Assembly (NCBI RefSeq): GCF_900112375.1
Contig: NZ_FOLS01000044.1
Span: 1 to 53,814, forward strand
From: Pseudomonas citronellolis
Lineage (GTDB): Bacteria; Pseudomonadota; Gammaproteobacteria; Pseudomonadales; Pseudomonadaceae
DNA length: 53,814 nucleotides
Reading direction: 5' to 3'
In this document: piece after piece, positions 34,887 to 45,916 of the stretch
Layout of the letters: each line of letters opens with the position of its first letter
Position numbering within the stretch: position 1 is the stretch's first letter
Program-made: the position numbers and the translations under genes
The notes under the pieces: generated by a model
Databases searched by the model: none
Seen by the model: only the letters and a program-made list of their open reading frames with translations
Told to the model about the DNA's origin: nothing

Positions 34887-37022
34887 TCAACGATCGATGG
34901 CAATGGCCTGATTATTCATGATCCGGGGAGTGAGGAAAACCAGAAGCTCGTTCTTGGTGTCCGTCACATAGTCGTTCTTGAACAGGCGGCCGACGACCGG
35001 TACGTCGCCGAGGAACGGGACCTTGGAGGTGGTCTTGGTCTGGGTGTTGGAGAACACCCCGCCGATGACGATGGTTTCACCGTCGTTGACCAGCACCTTG
35101 GCGTTGACCTCGTTCTTCTTGATCGGCGGCACGCCGAGCAGCGCGTTCTGGTAGTCGGGCTCGTCCTTGTTCACCTTGACCTGCATGATGATGCGGTTGT
35201 CCGGGGTGATCTGCGGGGTGACCTCCAGGGACAGCGCGGCCTCCTTGAAGGACACCGAGGTGGCGCCGCTGGAGCTGGCTTCCTGGTAGGGAATCTCCGA
35301 GCCCTTGAGGATCTTCGCGGTTTCCTTGTCCGAGGTGACCACCTTCGGCTGCGACACCACCTCGCCGTTGCCGGTCTTCTCCATGGCGTTGAGCTGCAGG
35401 TCCAGGGTGGTGTTGTCGGTGACGAAGCCGATGCCGATGCCGGAGGTCGGCGTCGCGGTGGTCACGCCCAGGTCAACGAAGGTATTGCTCGTGCTGTTGG
35501 CGCCACCGGTGATGTTGAAGTTGCCGCGATTGCTCAGCGAACCACCCCATTGCACCCCCAGCTCCTTGGTGTAGTCGACGCTGGCCTCGACGATGCGCGC
35601 CTCGATCATCACCTGGCGTACCGGGATGTCCAGCTGCGAGACGATGCGGCGCAGCTCGTCCAGGCGGTCCTGGGTCTGGTAGGCGATGATGGCGTTGGTG
35701 CGGTCGTCGACGGTGATGGAGCCACGGTTGTCGGTGCCGGCGGCAGGCTGGGCGCCCGGGCCGGAACTGGTGCCGGTCACGGACTGGAACAGCTTGGCGA
35801 TGTCGGAAGCCTTGGCGTAGTTCACCTGGATCAGTTCGCGACGCAGGGGCGCCAGTTCGGCGATCTGCTTCTGCGCTTCCAGCTCCTGGCGCTCACGCGC
35901 GGCGATCTCGTCGGCCGGCGCCACCAGCAGGACGTTGCCGACCTTGCGCTTGTCCAGGCCCTTGGTCTTGAGCACCAGGTCCAGCGCCTGGTCCCAGGGC
36001 ACGTTCTGCAGGCGCAGGGTGATGTTGCCCTGCACGGTGTCGGAGGCCACCAGGTTGAGGTCGGTGAAGTCGGCGATCAGCTGCAGCACCGAGCGCACGT
36101 CGATGTCCTGGAAGTTCAGCGACAGTTTCTCGCCGGTGTAGGCGAAGCTGTCCTTCTTGCGCTTCTCGGCCTCGTTGCTGGTCATCGGCTTGATGCTGAC
36201 GGTCATGCGGTTGTCGGTCTGGAACACCAGGTAGTCGTACAGGCCGCTGGGCTCGATGACGATGCTGGCCTTGTCGCCGGCCGCCGAGGCGTTGACGAAC
36301 TGCACCGGAGTGGCGAAGTCCTTCACGTCCAGGCGCACGCGCAGGCTGTCGGGCAGCTGGGTGCGCGGGAAGTCCAGGCGGATCTTGCCGCCCTGCTCCT
36401 GGATGTCCGGGCTGACGCTCGGGTCGGACAGGTCGATGACCACGTTGCCCTCGCCCTGCTCGCCACGCTGGAAGTCGATGTTGCGGATCGCCTTGCCCAC
36501 CGGCACGTAGGGCTTGGGCTGCGCCGGGCGAGGCGCCGCGGCATAGGCCGGGGCCGCGCTCGGCGCGGAGCTGGCCGCCGCCGCGGGCGCGCCACCACCC
36601 TGGCCGACCAGGATGATCAGGTCGTTGCCCTGGGCGCGGGTGGAATACGGCACCAGGGTGGTCAGGTTGATGATCAGGCGGGTGCGGTCCTTGGCCTCGA
36701 CCACGGTCAGGCTGCGCGCGTTGCCCACGCCCAGCTCGCGGTTCTTGCTGCCCAGCTTGTTCTGCACGCCCGGCAGGTCCAGGGCGATGCGCGCCGGCTG
36801 CTCGATGGTGTAGCCACGCGGCGCGGCCACCGGCTCGTCGAAGCCCAGCTTGAGCTCCACGCGATCCCCCGGCAACGAGGCCACATCGACGCGCTGCAGG
36901 TTGGCGGCGAGCAGGCTCGGCGCGAAAAGGCCGGCCAACAGGGCAAAGCCCAGGCGGGTCATAGTTCTGTTCATCGTCGTCTGTATCCGTCGTGCAGACA
37001 GCAGTTTGTTATCCATGGTCAT
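34887..37022 (-). CDS. pilQ: Type IV pilus secretin PilQ
   Basis: Forms the outer-membrane ring through which the type IV pilus passes. 711 residues from ATG 37022. Signal peptide [19 protein letters not shown], then two AMIN domains ([20 protein letters not shown], about residues 45-120, and [20 protein letters not shown], about 180-260) that bind peptidoglycan. N0 and N1 domains follow ([35 protein letters not shown]), then the secretin core ([42 protein letters not shown] and the C-terminal [17 protein letters not shown]). The start is uncertain: ATG 37022 and 37016 share AAGGGCGGGG just upstream, while ATG 36974 (MNRTMTRLG) matches the P. aeruginosa start but has no clear ribosome binding site. 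The stop overlaps the alternative aroK start. Confidence 0.95.
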   Translation of the reverse strand: MTMDNKLLSARRIQTTMNRTMTRLGFALLAGLFAPSLLAANLQRVDVASLPGDRVELKLGFDEPVAAPRGYTIEQPARIALDLPGVQNKLGSKNRELGVGNARSLTVVEAKDRTRLIINLTTLVPYSTRAQGNDLIILVGQGGGAPAAAASSAPSAAPAYAAAPRPAQPKPYVPVGKAIRNIDFQRGEQGEGNVVIDLSDPSVSPDIQEQGGKIRLDFPRTQLPDSLRVRLDVKDFATPVQFVNASAAGDKASIVIEPSGLYDYLVFQTDNRMTVSIKPMTSNEAEKRKKDSFAYTGEKLSLNFQDIDVRSVLQLIADFTDLNLVASDTVQGNITLRLQNVPWDQALDLVLKTKGLDKRKVGNVLLVAPADEIAARERQELEAQKQIAELAPLRRELIQVNYAKASDIAKLFQSVTGTSSGPGAQPAAGTDNRGSITVDDRTNAIIAYQTQDRLDELRRIVSQLDIPVRQVMIEARIVEASVDYTKELGVQWGGSLSNRGNFNITGGANSTSNTFVDLGVTTATPTSGIGIGFVTDNTTLDLQLNAMEKTGNGEVVSQPKVVTSDKETAKILKGSEIPYQEASSSGATSVSFKEAALSLEVTPQITPDNRIIMQVKVNKDEPDYQNALLGVPPIKKNEVNAKVLVNDGETIVIGGVFSNTQTKTTSKVPFLGDVPVVGRLFKNDYVTDTKNELLVFLTPRIMNNQAIAIDR

Positions 37023-37030
37023 CCCCGCCC

Positions 37031-37555
37031 TTAGGAGCGCTCCTTGAGAGTCAGGCTGCGCGGACGCTCGAGCCAGCCACCCTCACCGTCAGGAACGATC
37101 TCGACTACATCGATCTTGCCTTCGCTGATGGAAACGATCTTCCCATCGTTGCGCCCCAGATAATCCCCCACCTTGACCCGGTGCACCCCTCCTGCACCGC
37201 GGACCAGGGCGAACGTACCCTCCTGGTTGGACAGTGTCCCCACCATCTCGAAGGTCTCGATGTTGAAACCTTCGAGGAACTGCTTGACCCGCGTTTCGTC
37301 GGGCTTGACCACCTTGGAGCCCTTCTGCTTGATCGCCAGGTCAATCTTCACCGGCGGCTGGAACGGGCTGCGCAGGGACGAGGCGTTGTAGGTGAAGGCC
37401 TCGTAGGGCTGGAACTTGGGCAGGGGCTCGATGGCCCCCTTGGGCCGCGCACGGACTTCGTCCATGTACGCCTGCAGGTCGGCGAAATCGCCACCCGAAC
37501 CGCAACCATTCAGACTCAGCAGCAACAGGCCACACAGCATCAGGCGCTTGTTCAT
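37031..37555 (-). CDS. pilP: Type IV pilus assembly lipoprotein PilP
   Basis: Inner-membrane lipoprotein linking PilN/PilO to the PilQ secretin. 174 residues with a lipoprotein signal (LLLLSLNGC, Cys18), a disordered segment with the PilQ/PilO-interacting SPFQPP region (about 60-75) and a C-terminal beta-sandwich (GTFALVRGAGGVHRVKVGDYLGRNDG). Overlaps the pilO stop by 4 bases (ATGA), a sign of translational coupling. Confidence 0.96.
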   Translation of the reverse strand: MNKRLMLCGLLLLSLNGCGSGGDFADLQAYMDEVRARPKGAIEPLPKFQPYEAFTYNASSLRSPFQPPVKIDLAIKQKGSKVVKPDETRVKQFLEGFNIETFEMVGTLSNQEGTFALVRGAGGVHRVKVGDYLGRNDGKIVSISEGKIDVVEIVPDGEGGWLERPRSLTLKERS

Positions 37556-38208
37556 TTCTTCGCCCCCGCCTTGTTGGCCGCCGGCTTGGCCTGCACGCCC
37601 TTGTCGTTGTAGCGGTAGGTCTTGGCCACGATGGTCATGCGCAGCTTGGTGGTACTGTCCGCACTCACGGGTTTGATCTCGAAGTCGTGCAGGGTGACGA
37701 TCCGCGGCAGGCTGGCCACGCCGCTGACGAAGGTCGCCAGGTCGTGGTAGCCGCCGACCACGCTGATCTGTATCGGCAGCTCGATGTAGAACTGCTGGGT
37801 GACTTCCGGCAGCAGCTTGATTTCCTCGAACTCCAGGCCGCTGCCCAGACCGGTGCGGGTGATGTCCTCGAGCAGCCCGGGCACCTCGGTGTCGCTGGGC
37901 AGCTGGCGCAGCAGCGCGCCGAAGGACTCTTCCATCTCCTTCATCTGGTTCTTGTAGGCTTCCAGGTTGGCCGCCTGGAAGGCCTTGGTGCCGAACTGCT
38001 GCTTGAGCGTCTCTTCCTCGGCCCGGCGCTGGTCCAGCTCGCCTTGCAGGTCCTTGAGGTGGAACTGGTAGCCGAGCACCAGCACCAGCACCATCAGCAG
38101 CGCGCCGGCGATCACCTTGGCCGCGGCGGGCCAGGAACCGACGTTGTTGAAGTCCAGCTCGTTGATATCGATCTTGCGCAGGCTTTGCAGGGAATCGGCC
38201 AGACTCAT
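37552..38208 (-). CDS. pilO: Type IV pilus alignment protein PilO
   Basis: 218 residues: a short cytoplasmic N-terminus, one membrane helix (VIAGALLMVLVLVLGYQF, about 30-50), a coiled coil (LKDLQGELDQRRAEEETLK) and a ferredoxin-like periplasmic domain. It dimerises with PilN in the inner-membrane alignment subcomplex. Its start overlaps the pilN stop by 4 bases and its stop overlaps the pilP start. Confidence 0.96.
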   Translation of the reverse strand: MSLADSLQSLRKIDINELDFNNVGSWPAAAKVIAGALLMVLVLVLGYQFHLKDLQGELDQRRAEEETLKQQFGTKAFQAANLEAYKNQMKEMEESFGALLRQLPSDTEVPGLLEDITRTGLGSGLEFEEIKLLPEVTQQFYIELPIQISVVGGYHDLATFVSGVASLPRIVTLHDFEIKPVSADSTTKLRMTIVAKTYRYNDKGVQAKPAANKAGAKK

Positions 38209-38803
38209 TTCTTGGCTCCTTGCGCGACTGTCTTCTTCTCCTGCTCCTTGACCTTCTCGCCGGGCTGCGTCTGCTGCACGGTGAGCTGGAAGGTGTTGGC
38301 CTGGTCGACGGCGCCCTGGGTGACCGCCTTGACCTCAGTGAGGTTGGGCGAGGTCAGCCAGTCGGAGGCGTCCAGGTTGCGCATCAGGTTGGACACGCGG
38401 TTGTTGGACTCGGCGGCGCCGGCGATGGCGATGGTGTGGCCGTTCATTTTCAGGCCGGTGTAGTACACGCCATCGGGCAGGGTGCGTACCAGCTGGTCGA
38501 AGACGCGCCCGATGATCGGCCGGTTGCCCTGCAGGTCCTGGATGATCTTCATCCGCTCCAGCAGTTGCTGGCGGCGCGTCTTCAGCTCGCTGATCTCCTT
38601 GATGCGGGCGTCCAGCACGGCGATTTCCTTGCGCAGGAAGTCGTTGCGCGCGCTCTGGTTCTCGATCGCCGAGCTGAAGTACTGGTCACCGAGGAACACC
38701 AGGCCGCCGGAGACCAGCAGCACGCCGCCCAGGGCGACCAGGAAGCGCTGCTTGCGCTCCTCGCGCAGCTGCTCCCGCCATGGCAGTAGGTTGATGCGCG
38801 CCA

Positions 38804-38804
<1 letters not shown>
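38205..38804 (-). CDS. pilN: Type IV pilus alignment protein PilN
   Basis: 199 residues. The conserved N-terminal ARINLLPWRE (INLLP motif, residues 3-8) is the short cytoplasmic tail that docks into PilM. One membrane helix (FLVALGGVLLVSGGLVFL) follows, then a coiled coil and a periplasmic ferredoxin-like domain. The start codon shares its A with the pilM stop (TGATG). Confidence 0.97.
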
Positions 38805-40053
<1,249 letters not shown>

Positions 40054-42486
40054 ATGCGCCTGCTGAAGTTTCTGTGGTGGACTTGCGTCACCCTTTTTTG
40101 TGGAGTGCTGCTCGGTTTAAGTGGCGCCTACCTGTACCTGAGCCCCAGCCTGCCTTCGGTCGACGCCCTGCGCAACGTGCAGCTGCAGATTCCGTTGCGG
40201 GTTTACAGCAGTGATAACAAATTGATAGCAGAGTTCGGCGAGATGCGCCGCACACCTATCCGTTTCGCTGACATCCCGCCGGATTTCATTCACGCCCTTC
40301 TGTCGGCCGAGGACGACAATTTCGCCAATCATTATGGCGTGGACGTGAAGAGCCTTATGCGCGCTGCCGCGCAATTATTGTCGACCGGTCACATCCAGAC
40401 CGGCGGCAGCACCATCACCATGCAGGTGGCGAAGAACTACTTCCTCACCAACGAGCGCAGCTTCTCGCGCAAGATCACCGAGATCCTGCTGGCCCTGCAG
40501 ATCGAGCGCGAGCTGACCAAGGACGAGATCCTCGAGCTGTACGTCAACAAGATCTACCTCGGCAACCGCGCCTACGGCATCGAGGCCGCCGCCCAGGTGT
40601 ACTACGGCAAGTCGATCAAGGAACTGAGCCTGGCGCAGATGGCGATGATCGCCGGCCTGCCCAAGGCGCCCTCGCGCTACAACCCGCTGGCCAACGTGGC
40701 GCGCAGCATGGAGCGGCGCAACTGGATCCTCGAGCGGATGAACAAGCTCGGCTTCATCGACCAGGCCCGCTACCAGGAAGCCGTCGCCGAGCCGGTGGGA
40801 GCTTCCTACCACGTGGCGAGCCCGGAACTGGCGGCCCCGTACATCGCCGAGATGGCCCGCGCCGATATGGTCGGCCGCTACGGCGGCAATGCCTACACCG
40901 AGGGCTACCGGGTCTACACCACGGTGCACAGCGATCTGCAGCAGTACGCCAACGACGCCCTGCGCGAAGGCCTCCAGGAATACGACCAGCGCCACGGCTA
41001 CCGCGGCCCCGAGGCGCGCATGCCGGGCAAGTCGCTGGACGCCTGGCGCCTGGCGGTGGCCCAGCAGCGCCCGATCGGCGGCCTGGAGCCGGCCATCGTC
41101 ACCCGCGTGGAGAAGAGCGGCGTGATGGTCGTCACCCGTGACGGCAAGGACGACACCATCAGTTGGGACAACATGAAGTGGGCCCGCCCCTTCCTCAGCA
41201 GCAACAGCATGGGCCCGGCGCCGCGCCAGCCCGGCGACGTGCTGCAGCCCGGCGACCTGATCCGCGTGCAGCGCAAGGACGACGGCGCCCTGCGCCTGAC
41301 CCAGGTGCCGGCGGCGCAGAGCGCGCTGGTCTCGCTGAACCCGGACAACGGCGCCATCATGGCCCTGGTCGGCGGCTTCTCCTTCGAGCAGAGCAGCTAC
41401 AACCGCGCCGTCCAGGCCAAGCGCCAGCCCGGCTCCAGCTTCAAGCCGTTCATCTACAGCTGCGCGCTGGACAACGGCTTCACCGCCGCCAGCCTGGTCA
41501 ACGATGCGCCCATCGTGTTCGTCGACGAGTACCTGGACAAGGTCTGGCGGCCGAAGAACGACACCAACACCTTCCTCGGCCCCATCCCGCTGCGCGAGGC
41601 GCTGTACAAGTCGCGCAACATGGTGTCGATCCGCACCCTGCAGGCCCTGGGCGTGGAGCGCGCGCGCCAGTACATCAGCCGCTTCGGCTTCGATGCCCAG
41701 GAACTGCCGCCGAACCTGTCCATGGCGCTGGGCACCGCGACCCTCACGCCCCTGGAGATCGCCGGCGCCTGGAGCACCTTCGCCAACGGCGGCTACAAGA
41801 TCAGCCCCTACGTGGTTGACCGCATCGAAAGCCGCGACGGCCAGGTGCTGTTCCAGGCCAACCCGCCCAGCGTGCCGGTGGAAGACAACCCGCAGGTCGC
41901 CGACAAGGATGCCGCGCAGCCCGTCGCCGCGCCGGTGGAGGACAACGACCCGGCCCACGCCAGGACCACCATCGAGCCGACGCCGGCCGAGCGCATCATC
42001 GACGCCCGCACCGCCTACATCATGACCAGCATGCTGCAGGACGTGATCAAGCGCGGCACCGGCCGCCGCGCCCTGGCCCTCAAGCGCGACGACCTGGCGG
42101 GCAAGACCGGCACCACCAACGACTCCAAGGACGCCTGGTTCTCCGGCTTCAACGCCGACTACATGACCACCGTGTGGGTCGGCTTCGACCAGCCGGAAAG
42201 CCTCGGCCGCCGCGAGTTCGGCGGCAACGTGGCGCTGCCGATCTGGATGCGCTACATGGGCGCGGCGCTCAAGGACAAGCCCTCGCACACGCTGCCCGAG
42301 CCCTCCGGCCTGGTCAGCCTGCGCATCGACCCGCTCAGCGGCCGCGCCGCGCCGCCGGGCACGCCGGGCGCCTACTTCGAGCTGTTCAAGAGCGAAGACA
42401 CCCCGCCGCCCATGAGCGAACTGGGCAGCGGCGCGCCGGGCACGCCGCTGCCGGCCGACGAAGGCGCGCCGATGGATCTGTTCTGA
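40054..42486 (+). CDS. ponA: Penicillin-binding protein 1A (bifunctional peptidoglycan synthase)
   Basis: Polymerises and cross-links peptidoglycan on the outer face of the inner membrane. 810 residues: one membrane anchor (about 5-28), the GT51 glycosyltransferase domain (about 50-225) with SAEDDNFANHYGVD, TGGSTITMQVAKNYF and ERELTKDEILELYVNKIYLG, and an OB-like insert (about 300-400). The transpeptidase domain (about 430-750) has SSFK near residue 462, SRN near 525 and KTGTT near 683. ATG 40054 was chosen over the frame start at 40000 since it begins directly before the membrane anchor; the ribosome binding site is weak. A terminator follows. The gene is divergent from pilM, as in other pseudomonads. 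Confidence 0.96.
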   Translation: MRLLKFLWWTCVTLFCGVLLGLSGAYLYLSPSLPSVDALRNVQLQIPLRVYSSDNKLIAEFGEMRRTPIRFADIPPDFIHALLSAEDDNFANHYGVDVKSLMRAAAQLLSTGHIQTGGSTITMQVAKNYFLTNERSFSRKITEILLALQIERELTKDEILELYVNKIYLGNRAYGIEAAAQVYYGKSIKELSLAQMAMIAGLPKAPSRYNPLANVARSMERRNWILERMNKLGFIDQARYQEAVAEPVGASYHVASPELAAPYIAEMARADMVGRYGGNAYTEGYRVYTTVHSDLQQYANDALREGLQEYDQRHGYRGPEARMPGKSLDAWRLAVAQQRPIGGLEPAIVTRVEKSGVMVVTRDGKDDTISWDNMKWARPFLSSNSMGPAPRQPGDVLQPGDLIRVQRKDDGALRLTQVPAAQSALVSLNPDNGAIMALVGGFSFEQSSYNRAVQAKRQPGSSFKPFIYSCALDNGFTAASLVNDAPIVFVDEYLDKVWRPKNDTNTFLGPIPLREALYKSRNMVSIRTLQALGVERARQYISRFGFDAQELPPNLSMALGTATLTPLEIAGAWSTFANGGYKISPYVVDRIESRDGQVLFQANPPSVPVEDNPQVADKDAAQPVAAPVEDNDPAHARTTIEPTPAERIIDARTAYIMTSMLQDVIKRGTGRRALALKRDDLAGKTGTTNDSKDAWFSGFNADYMTTVWVGFDQPESLGRREFGGNVALPIWMRYMGAALKDKPSHTLPEPSGLVSLRIDPLSGRAAPPGTPGAYFELFKSEDTPPPMSELGSGAPGTPLPADEGAPMDLF

Positions 42487-42508
42487 TCGCGAGCGCTGGT
42501 TTTACGGG

Positions 42509-42540
42509 AACGCCGTTCTCCTGAGGGGGACGGCGTTTTT
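42509..42540 (+). terminator. Terminator of ponA
   Basis: AACGCCGT-(loop of about 14)-ACGGCGTTTTT, starting 22 bases after the ponA stop. Confidence 0.85.
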
Positions 42541-42551
42541 CGTGGAACGGA

Positions 42552-42669
42552 TCGCGGATGAATCCGCTCCTACGGCATGAGCGAACGTGGCTTTTCGTAG
42601 GATGGTGTTGAGCGAAGCGATACCCATCAGCGCAACCGCATGGGTTTCGCAAGCTCAACCCATCCTACG
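42552..42669. repeat. Compound palindromic repeat, copy 2 (REP arm plus GTAGGATGG hairpin)
   Basis: TCGCGGATGAATCCGCTCCTAC (22 bases, 42552-42573) is a REP arm; a 22-base linker (CGGCATGAGCGAACGTGG...) follows; then CGTAGGATGGTGTTGAGCG...CTCAACCCATCCTACG (42596-42669) forms the long hairpin. The whole unit, linker included, recurs in the same orientation at 53371-53473. It lies where synteny with P. aeruginosa breaks. Confidence 0.85.
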
Positions 42670-42820
42670 AAAAGCAGCTCGGCGCAGTCGGTGAGACAGT
42701 TGCTCCTACATGGGAATGGCGCGCCCTACGTCCGCGACGATTTTCCCCCAAATGGGAAAAAATTCCGAAAAGACTGATGGCAATATGCCAAGCCTTTTGA
42801 TTACTCTCCGGATGCGGCGG

Positions 42821-42869
42821 GGGAAGGCTCCTGCGCGGTCGAACCCCATCCGATCGCCGGGAGCTTCCC
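42821..42869. repeat. Imperfect hairpin downstream of the metallopeptidase gene
   Basis: GGGAAGGCTCC and GGGAGCTTCCC are imperfect inverse arms around 27 bases. It lies 29 bases past the stop of the minus-strand gene at 42898 and may end its transcript; there is no clear T run. The rest of the gap from 42670 to 42897 shows no gene. Confidence 0.4.
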
Positions 42870-42897
42870 GCGGCAACCCAGTCTAGGCGCCGGGAGT

Positions 42898-43389
42898 TCA
42901 GCCCAGTTCGCGCCAGGTCAGGTAGACGCGCAGGTCGAATTCCAACTGGTGATAGCCCGGCAGCATGTATTCGCAGAGCTGGTAGAAGGCCTTGTTGTGG
43001 TCGCGCTCGCGCAGGTGCGCCAGTTCGTGCACCAGGATCATCCTGAGGAATTCCGGCGCCGCGTCCTTGAACAGCGAGGCCACGCGGATTTCCTTCTTCG
43101 CCTTCAGCTTGCCGCCCTGCACCCGCGAGATCGCGGTGTTCAGCCCCAGGGCGCGCTGCACCACGTCCAGCTTGCTGTCGTAGAGCACCTTGTCCACCGC
43201 CGGCGCGTTGCGCATGTGCTCCTGCTTGAGCTGCATGGCGTAGGCGTACAGCGCCTTGTCGCTCTGCACCTCGTGGCGCCCGGGGTAGCGGCGCTGCAGG
43301 TACTCGCCCAGGCGGTCCTCGGCAATCAACTGGCGGACCTGGTCCTGCAGCTGTTGCGGGTAGGCCTGGAGGTAGCGGAGCGGTTGCAT
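42898..43389 (-). CDS. YgjP-like zinc metallopeptidase (M48/DUF45 type)
   Basis: 163 residues. The zinc motif HELAHLRERDHNKAFYQL near residue 117 gives the HExxH pair and a third ligand His eight residues further on, typical of the YgjP/WLM-like gluzincins. Short N-terminal part (MQPLRYLQAYPQQLQDQV) without signal peptide, so cytoplasmic. The substrate is unknown. ATG 43389 is chosen; the frame is open to 43434. From memory the homologue in P. aeruginosa is near fda, as here. Confidence 0.8.
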   Translation of the reverse strand: MQPLRYLQAYPQQLQDQVRQLIAEDRLGEYLQRRYPGRHEVQSDKALYAYAMQLKQEHMRNAPAVDKVLYDSKLDVVQRALGLNTAISRVQGGKLKAKKEIRVASLFKDAAPEFLRMILVHELAHLRERDHNKAFYQLCEYMLPGYHQLEFDLRVYLTWRELG

Positions 43390-43450
43390 GGAGATCGGTT
43401 CGCGGTGACGGGGCGCGCAGTCTAGCCGATCCACGCGCCCCTTCGCAGGC

Positions 43451-44221
43451 TCAGTCCAGCACCACCGCCGAATAGGCTTCGGTGCGGTAGGGGAAGGCCA
43501 CCTCGGCCTGGTCCTTGAGGGCCGGGTGGGTGGCGATCAGCTCGCGCAGGCGCTGCTCGACCCGCGCCTTCTGTTCCGCCGGCAGCGCGGCGATGAAGCT
43601 GATCGACATTGTCCGCGCCACTATCACCTGCTCCGCCGGGCCGACGTGGCGGTAGCTGAACTCGCGCAGCTGCAGCGGGCCGAAGGGCGCGCCGGCGAAG
43701 GCCCGGCGCCATTCGCCGGTGTGGAAGCGCGGGGTGCTGCCCTCGTAGGGCGCGACTATGTGGGTCAGTTCGGCGACCCAATCCACCCGCTCGTCGCGCA
43801 CGTTCCACACCAGGCCCAGATGGCCGCGCGGGCGCAGCACACGGTGGATCTCGCGCAGCGCCTCGGGGTTGGCGAACCAGTGGAAGGCCTGGGCGCAGAG
43901 CACCGCGTCCAGGCTGGCGTCGGCCAGCGGCATGCCCCGGGCCGTGCCTTCCAGCACGCGCACGTCGGGCAGTTCCTGGTGCAGGCGCTCGCGCATGGCC
44001 GCCACCGGCTCGATGGCGGCCACCTCGGCGCCGGTGCGCAGCAGCAGGCGGGTGAACTTGCCGGTGCCGGCCCCAAGGTCGACCACCTTGCTGCCGGCAT
44101 GGATGCCGAGGCTGCCGTCGAGCCAGCCGAGCAGCTCGTCGGGATATTCGGGACGCCCGTGGGCGTAGGTCTCGGCCTCCTGGCCGAAGCCCTGCTGGGC
44201 GCTGGCGTGGACGCTGTCCAT
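43451..44221 (-). CDS. Class I SAM-dependent methyltransferase
   Basis: 256 residues. Motif I VVDLGAGTGKFTRLLL (about 46-61), an acidic end of strand 2 (VAAIEP), and the post-motif ADASLDAVLCAQAFHWF are those of the Methyltransf_11 type, similar to yeast TMT1/UbiE-like small-molecule enzymes (QAFHWFANPEALREIHRVLRP). The substrate cannot be inferred. ATG 44221 has AGGAG 10 bases upstream. 61 bases separate it from the metallopeptidase gene, so the two may be cotranscribed. Confidence 0.85.
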   Translation of the reverse strand: MDSVHASAQQGFGQEAETYAHGRPEYPDELLGWLDGSLGIHAGSKVVDLGAGTGKFTRLLLRTGAEVAAIEPVAAMRERLHQELPDVRVLEGTARGMPLADASLDAVLCAQAFHWFANPEALREIHRVLRPRGHLGLVWNVRDERVDWVAELTHIVAPYEGSTPRFHTGEWRRAFAGAPFGPLQLREFSYRHVGPAEQVIVARTMSISFIAALPAEQKARVEQRLRELIATHPALKDQAEVAFPYRTEAYSAVVLD

Positions 44222-44264
44222 GGAACGGCTCTCCTGTAGGGGATCGCCCTCCGGTATAGCACAC

Positions 44265-44687
44265 TCAGCGCAGGCGGCAGGCCTTGCCTTCCAGGTAGTC
44301 GCGGTAGCAGGCGAGCAGCCTGGCCTCGCTGATCCGGCAGCGCTTCTGCCGGCACTGGCTGTGGAACTCGAAGCGCCCGCCGTCGGGCTCGGCGAGCTGG
44401 ATGCGCAATGCCGGCCAGCCCTTGCTTGGCGCCTTCTCCGGGGTGCTCAGCAGGCGGCCTTCGCTGACCACCAGGGGCGCGCCGGCCGCGGCGTAGTCGA
44501 AGACGAACAGTAGCGAGCGCGAGGTCTTCAACGTGCACTCGGTGTGGCTCAGGCAGTTCTGCGCATCCGCCGGCAGGTCGACCGCCGGCGCTCGCGGCGC
44601 AGGGGCTGCGGCGGGTGCGGGCGTGCCGGGCGGCTGCGCGGCGCAGCCGGCGAGCAGGAACATCAGCAGGGGGATGAGCCGACGCAT
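44265..44687 (-). CDS. Small lipoprotein of unknown function
   Basis: 140 residues. A lipoprotein signal with LLAGC (Cys15), then an Ala/Pro-rich linker (about 16-40) and a compact domain with six cysteines (NCLSHTEC, SQCRQKRC, LLACYRDYLEGKACRLR) that could form disulfides in the periplasm. No family is recognised. It follows fda downstream of the fda terminator and probably has its own promoter. The residue after the lipid Cys is Ala, so the outer membrane is the likely destination. Confidence 0.7.
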   Translation of the reverse strand: MRRLIPLLMFLLAGCAAQPPGTPAPAAAPAPRAPAVDLPADAQNCLSHTECTLKTSRSLLFVFDYAAAGAPLVVSEGRLLSTPEKAPSKGWPALRIQLAEPDGGRFEFHSQCRQKRCRISEARLLACYRDYLEGKACRLR

Positions 44688-44714
44688 GGCAGCCTCTGTG
44701 TCTGGCGTGGATAC

Positions 44715-44743
44715 GAAAGAGCCCCGCCAGGGCGGGGCTCTTC
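44715..44743 (-). terminator. Terminator of fda
   Basis: GAAGAGCCCCGCC-CT-GGCGGGGCTCTTTC on the minus strand: a stem of 12-13 pairs starting 15 bases after the fda stop. Confidence 0.9.
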
Positions 44744-44758
44744 AGGGGCGGGGCCGGA

Positions 44759-45823
44759 TCAGTTGATCTTCGGCTCCAGCTCGCCCTTGGCGTAGCGCTG
44801 GAACATGCCTTCCAGGGAGATCGGCTTGATCTTGGAGGCGTGGCCGGCGGTGCCGAAGGCTTCGTAGCGGGCGATGCACACGTCGCGCATGGCTTCGATG
44901 GTCTTGGCGAAGTACTTGCGCGGGTCGAACTCGCTCTTGTTCTGCGCCAGGAAGCGACGGATGGCGCCGGTGGAGGCCAGGCGCAGGTCGGTGTCGATGT
45001 TCACCTTGCGCACGCCGTACTTGATGCCTTCGACGATTTCTTCCACCGGAACGCCGTAGGTTTCCGGGATTTCGCCGCCGAATTCGTTGATGATCGCCAG
45101 CCAGTCCTGCGGCACCGAAGAGGAGCCGTGCATCACCAGGTGGGTGCCCGGGATGCGCGCGTGGATCGCCTTGATGCGGTCGATGGCGAGGATGTCGCCG
45201 GTCGGCGGCTTGGTGAACTTGTAGGCGCCGTGGCTGGTGCCGATGGCGATGGCCAGGGCATCGACCTTGGTTTTCTTGACGAAGTCGGCGGCTTCTTCCG
45301 GGTCGGTCAGCAGTTGGCTGTGGTCCAGCACGCCTTCGGCGCCGACGCCGTCTTCCTCGCCGGCCATGCCGGTTTCCAGGGAGCCCAGGCAGCCCAGCTC
45401 ACCTTCCACGGACACGCCGCAGGCATGGGCGAAGGCCACGGTCTGCTGGGTCACGCGGACGTTGTATTCGTAGTCGGCCGGGGTCTTGCCGTCTTCCTTC
45501 AGCGAGCCGTCCATCATCACCGAGCTGAAGCCCAGCTGGATGGAGCGCTGGCACACGTCAGGGCTGGTGCCGTGGTCCTGGTGCATGCACACCGGGATGT
45601 GCGGGAATTCTTCGATGGCCGCCAGGATCAGGTGGCGCAGGAAGGGCGCGCCGGCGTATTTGCGGGCGCCGGCCGAGGCCTGCACGATCACCGGGGAGTC
45701 GGTCTTGTCGGCCGCTTCCATGATGGCGCGCATCTGCTCGAGGTTGTTGACGTTGAAAGCCGGGACGCCGTAGCCGAACTCGGCGGCGTGGTCCAGCATT
45801 TGGCGCATGCTGATGAGTGCCAT
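44759..45823 (-). CDS. fda: Class II fructose-1,6-bisphosphate aldolase
   Basis: Reversible cleavage of fructose-1,6-bisphosphate to DHAP and glyceraldehyde-3-phosphate; in pseudomonads, which lack phosphofructokinase, it serves mainly gluconeogenesis. 354 residues with the zinc-binding [12 protein letters not shown] (about 80-92), [20 protein letters not shown] and [12 protein letters not shown] 45823 ([24 protein letters not shown]) with GGGAGAAG upstream; the longer frame to 45892 is not supported. It is downstream of the MliC-like gene and pgk on the same strand, and ends in a strong terminator. Confidence 0.97.
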   Translation of the reverse strand: MALISMRQMLDHAAEFGYGVPAFNVNNLEQMRAIMEAADKTDSPVIVQASAGARKYAGAPFLRHLILAAIEEFPHIPVCMHQDHGTSPDVCQRSIQLGFSSVMMDGSLKEDGKTPADYEYNVRVTQQTVAFAHACGVSVEGELGCLGSLETGMAGEEDGVGAEGVLDHSQLLTDPEEAADFVKKTKVDALAIAIGTSHGAYKFTKPPTGDILAIDRIKAIHARIPGTHLVMHGSSSVPQDWLAIINEFGGEIPETYGVPVEEIVEGIKYGVRKVNIDTDLRLASTGAIRRFLAQNKSEFDPRKYFAKTIEAMRDVCIARYEAFGTAGHASKIKPISLEGMFQRYAKGELEPKIN

Positions 45824-45916
45824 GTTTTCACTTCTCCCAGGAAGTTGGGCTCGTTCTATGGTTCGACAGCCTGCCGCAGGGGCAGGCCGCATTCAAGTCT
45901 GTTGCGCCGCGCGGTT

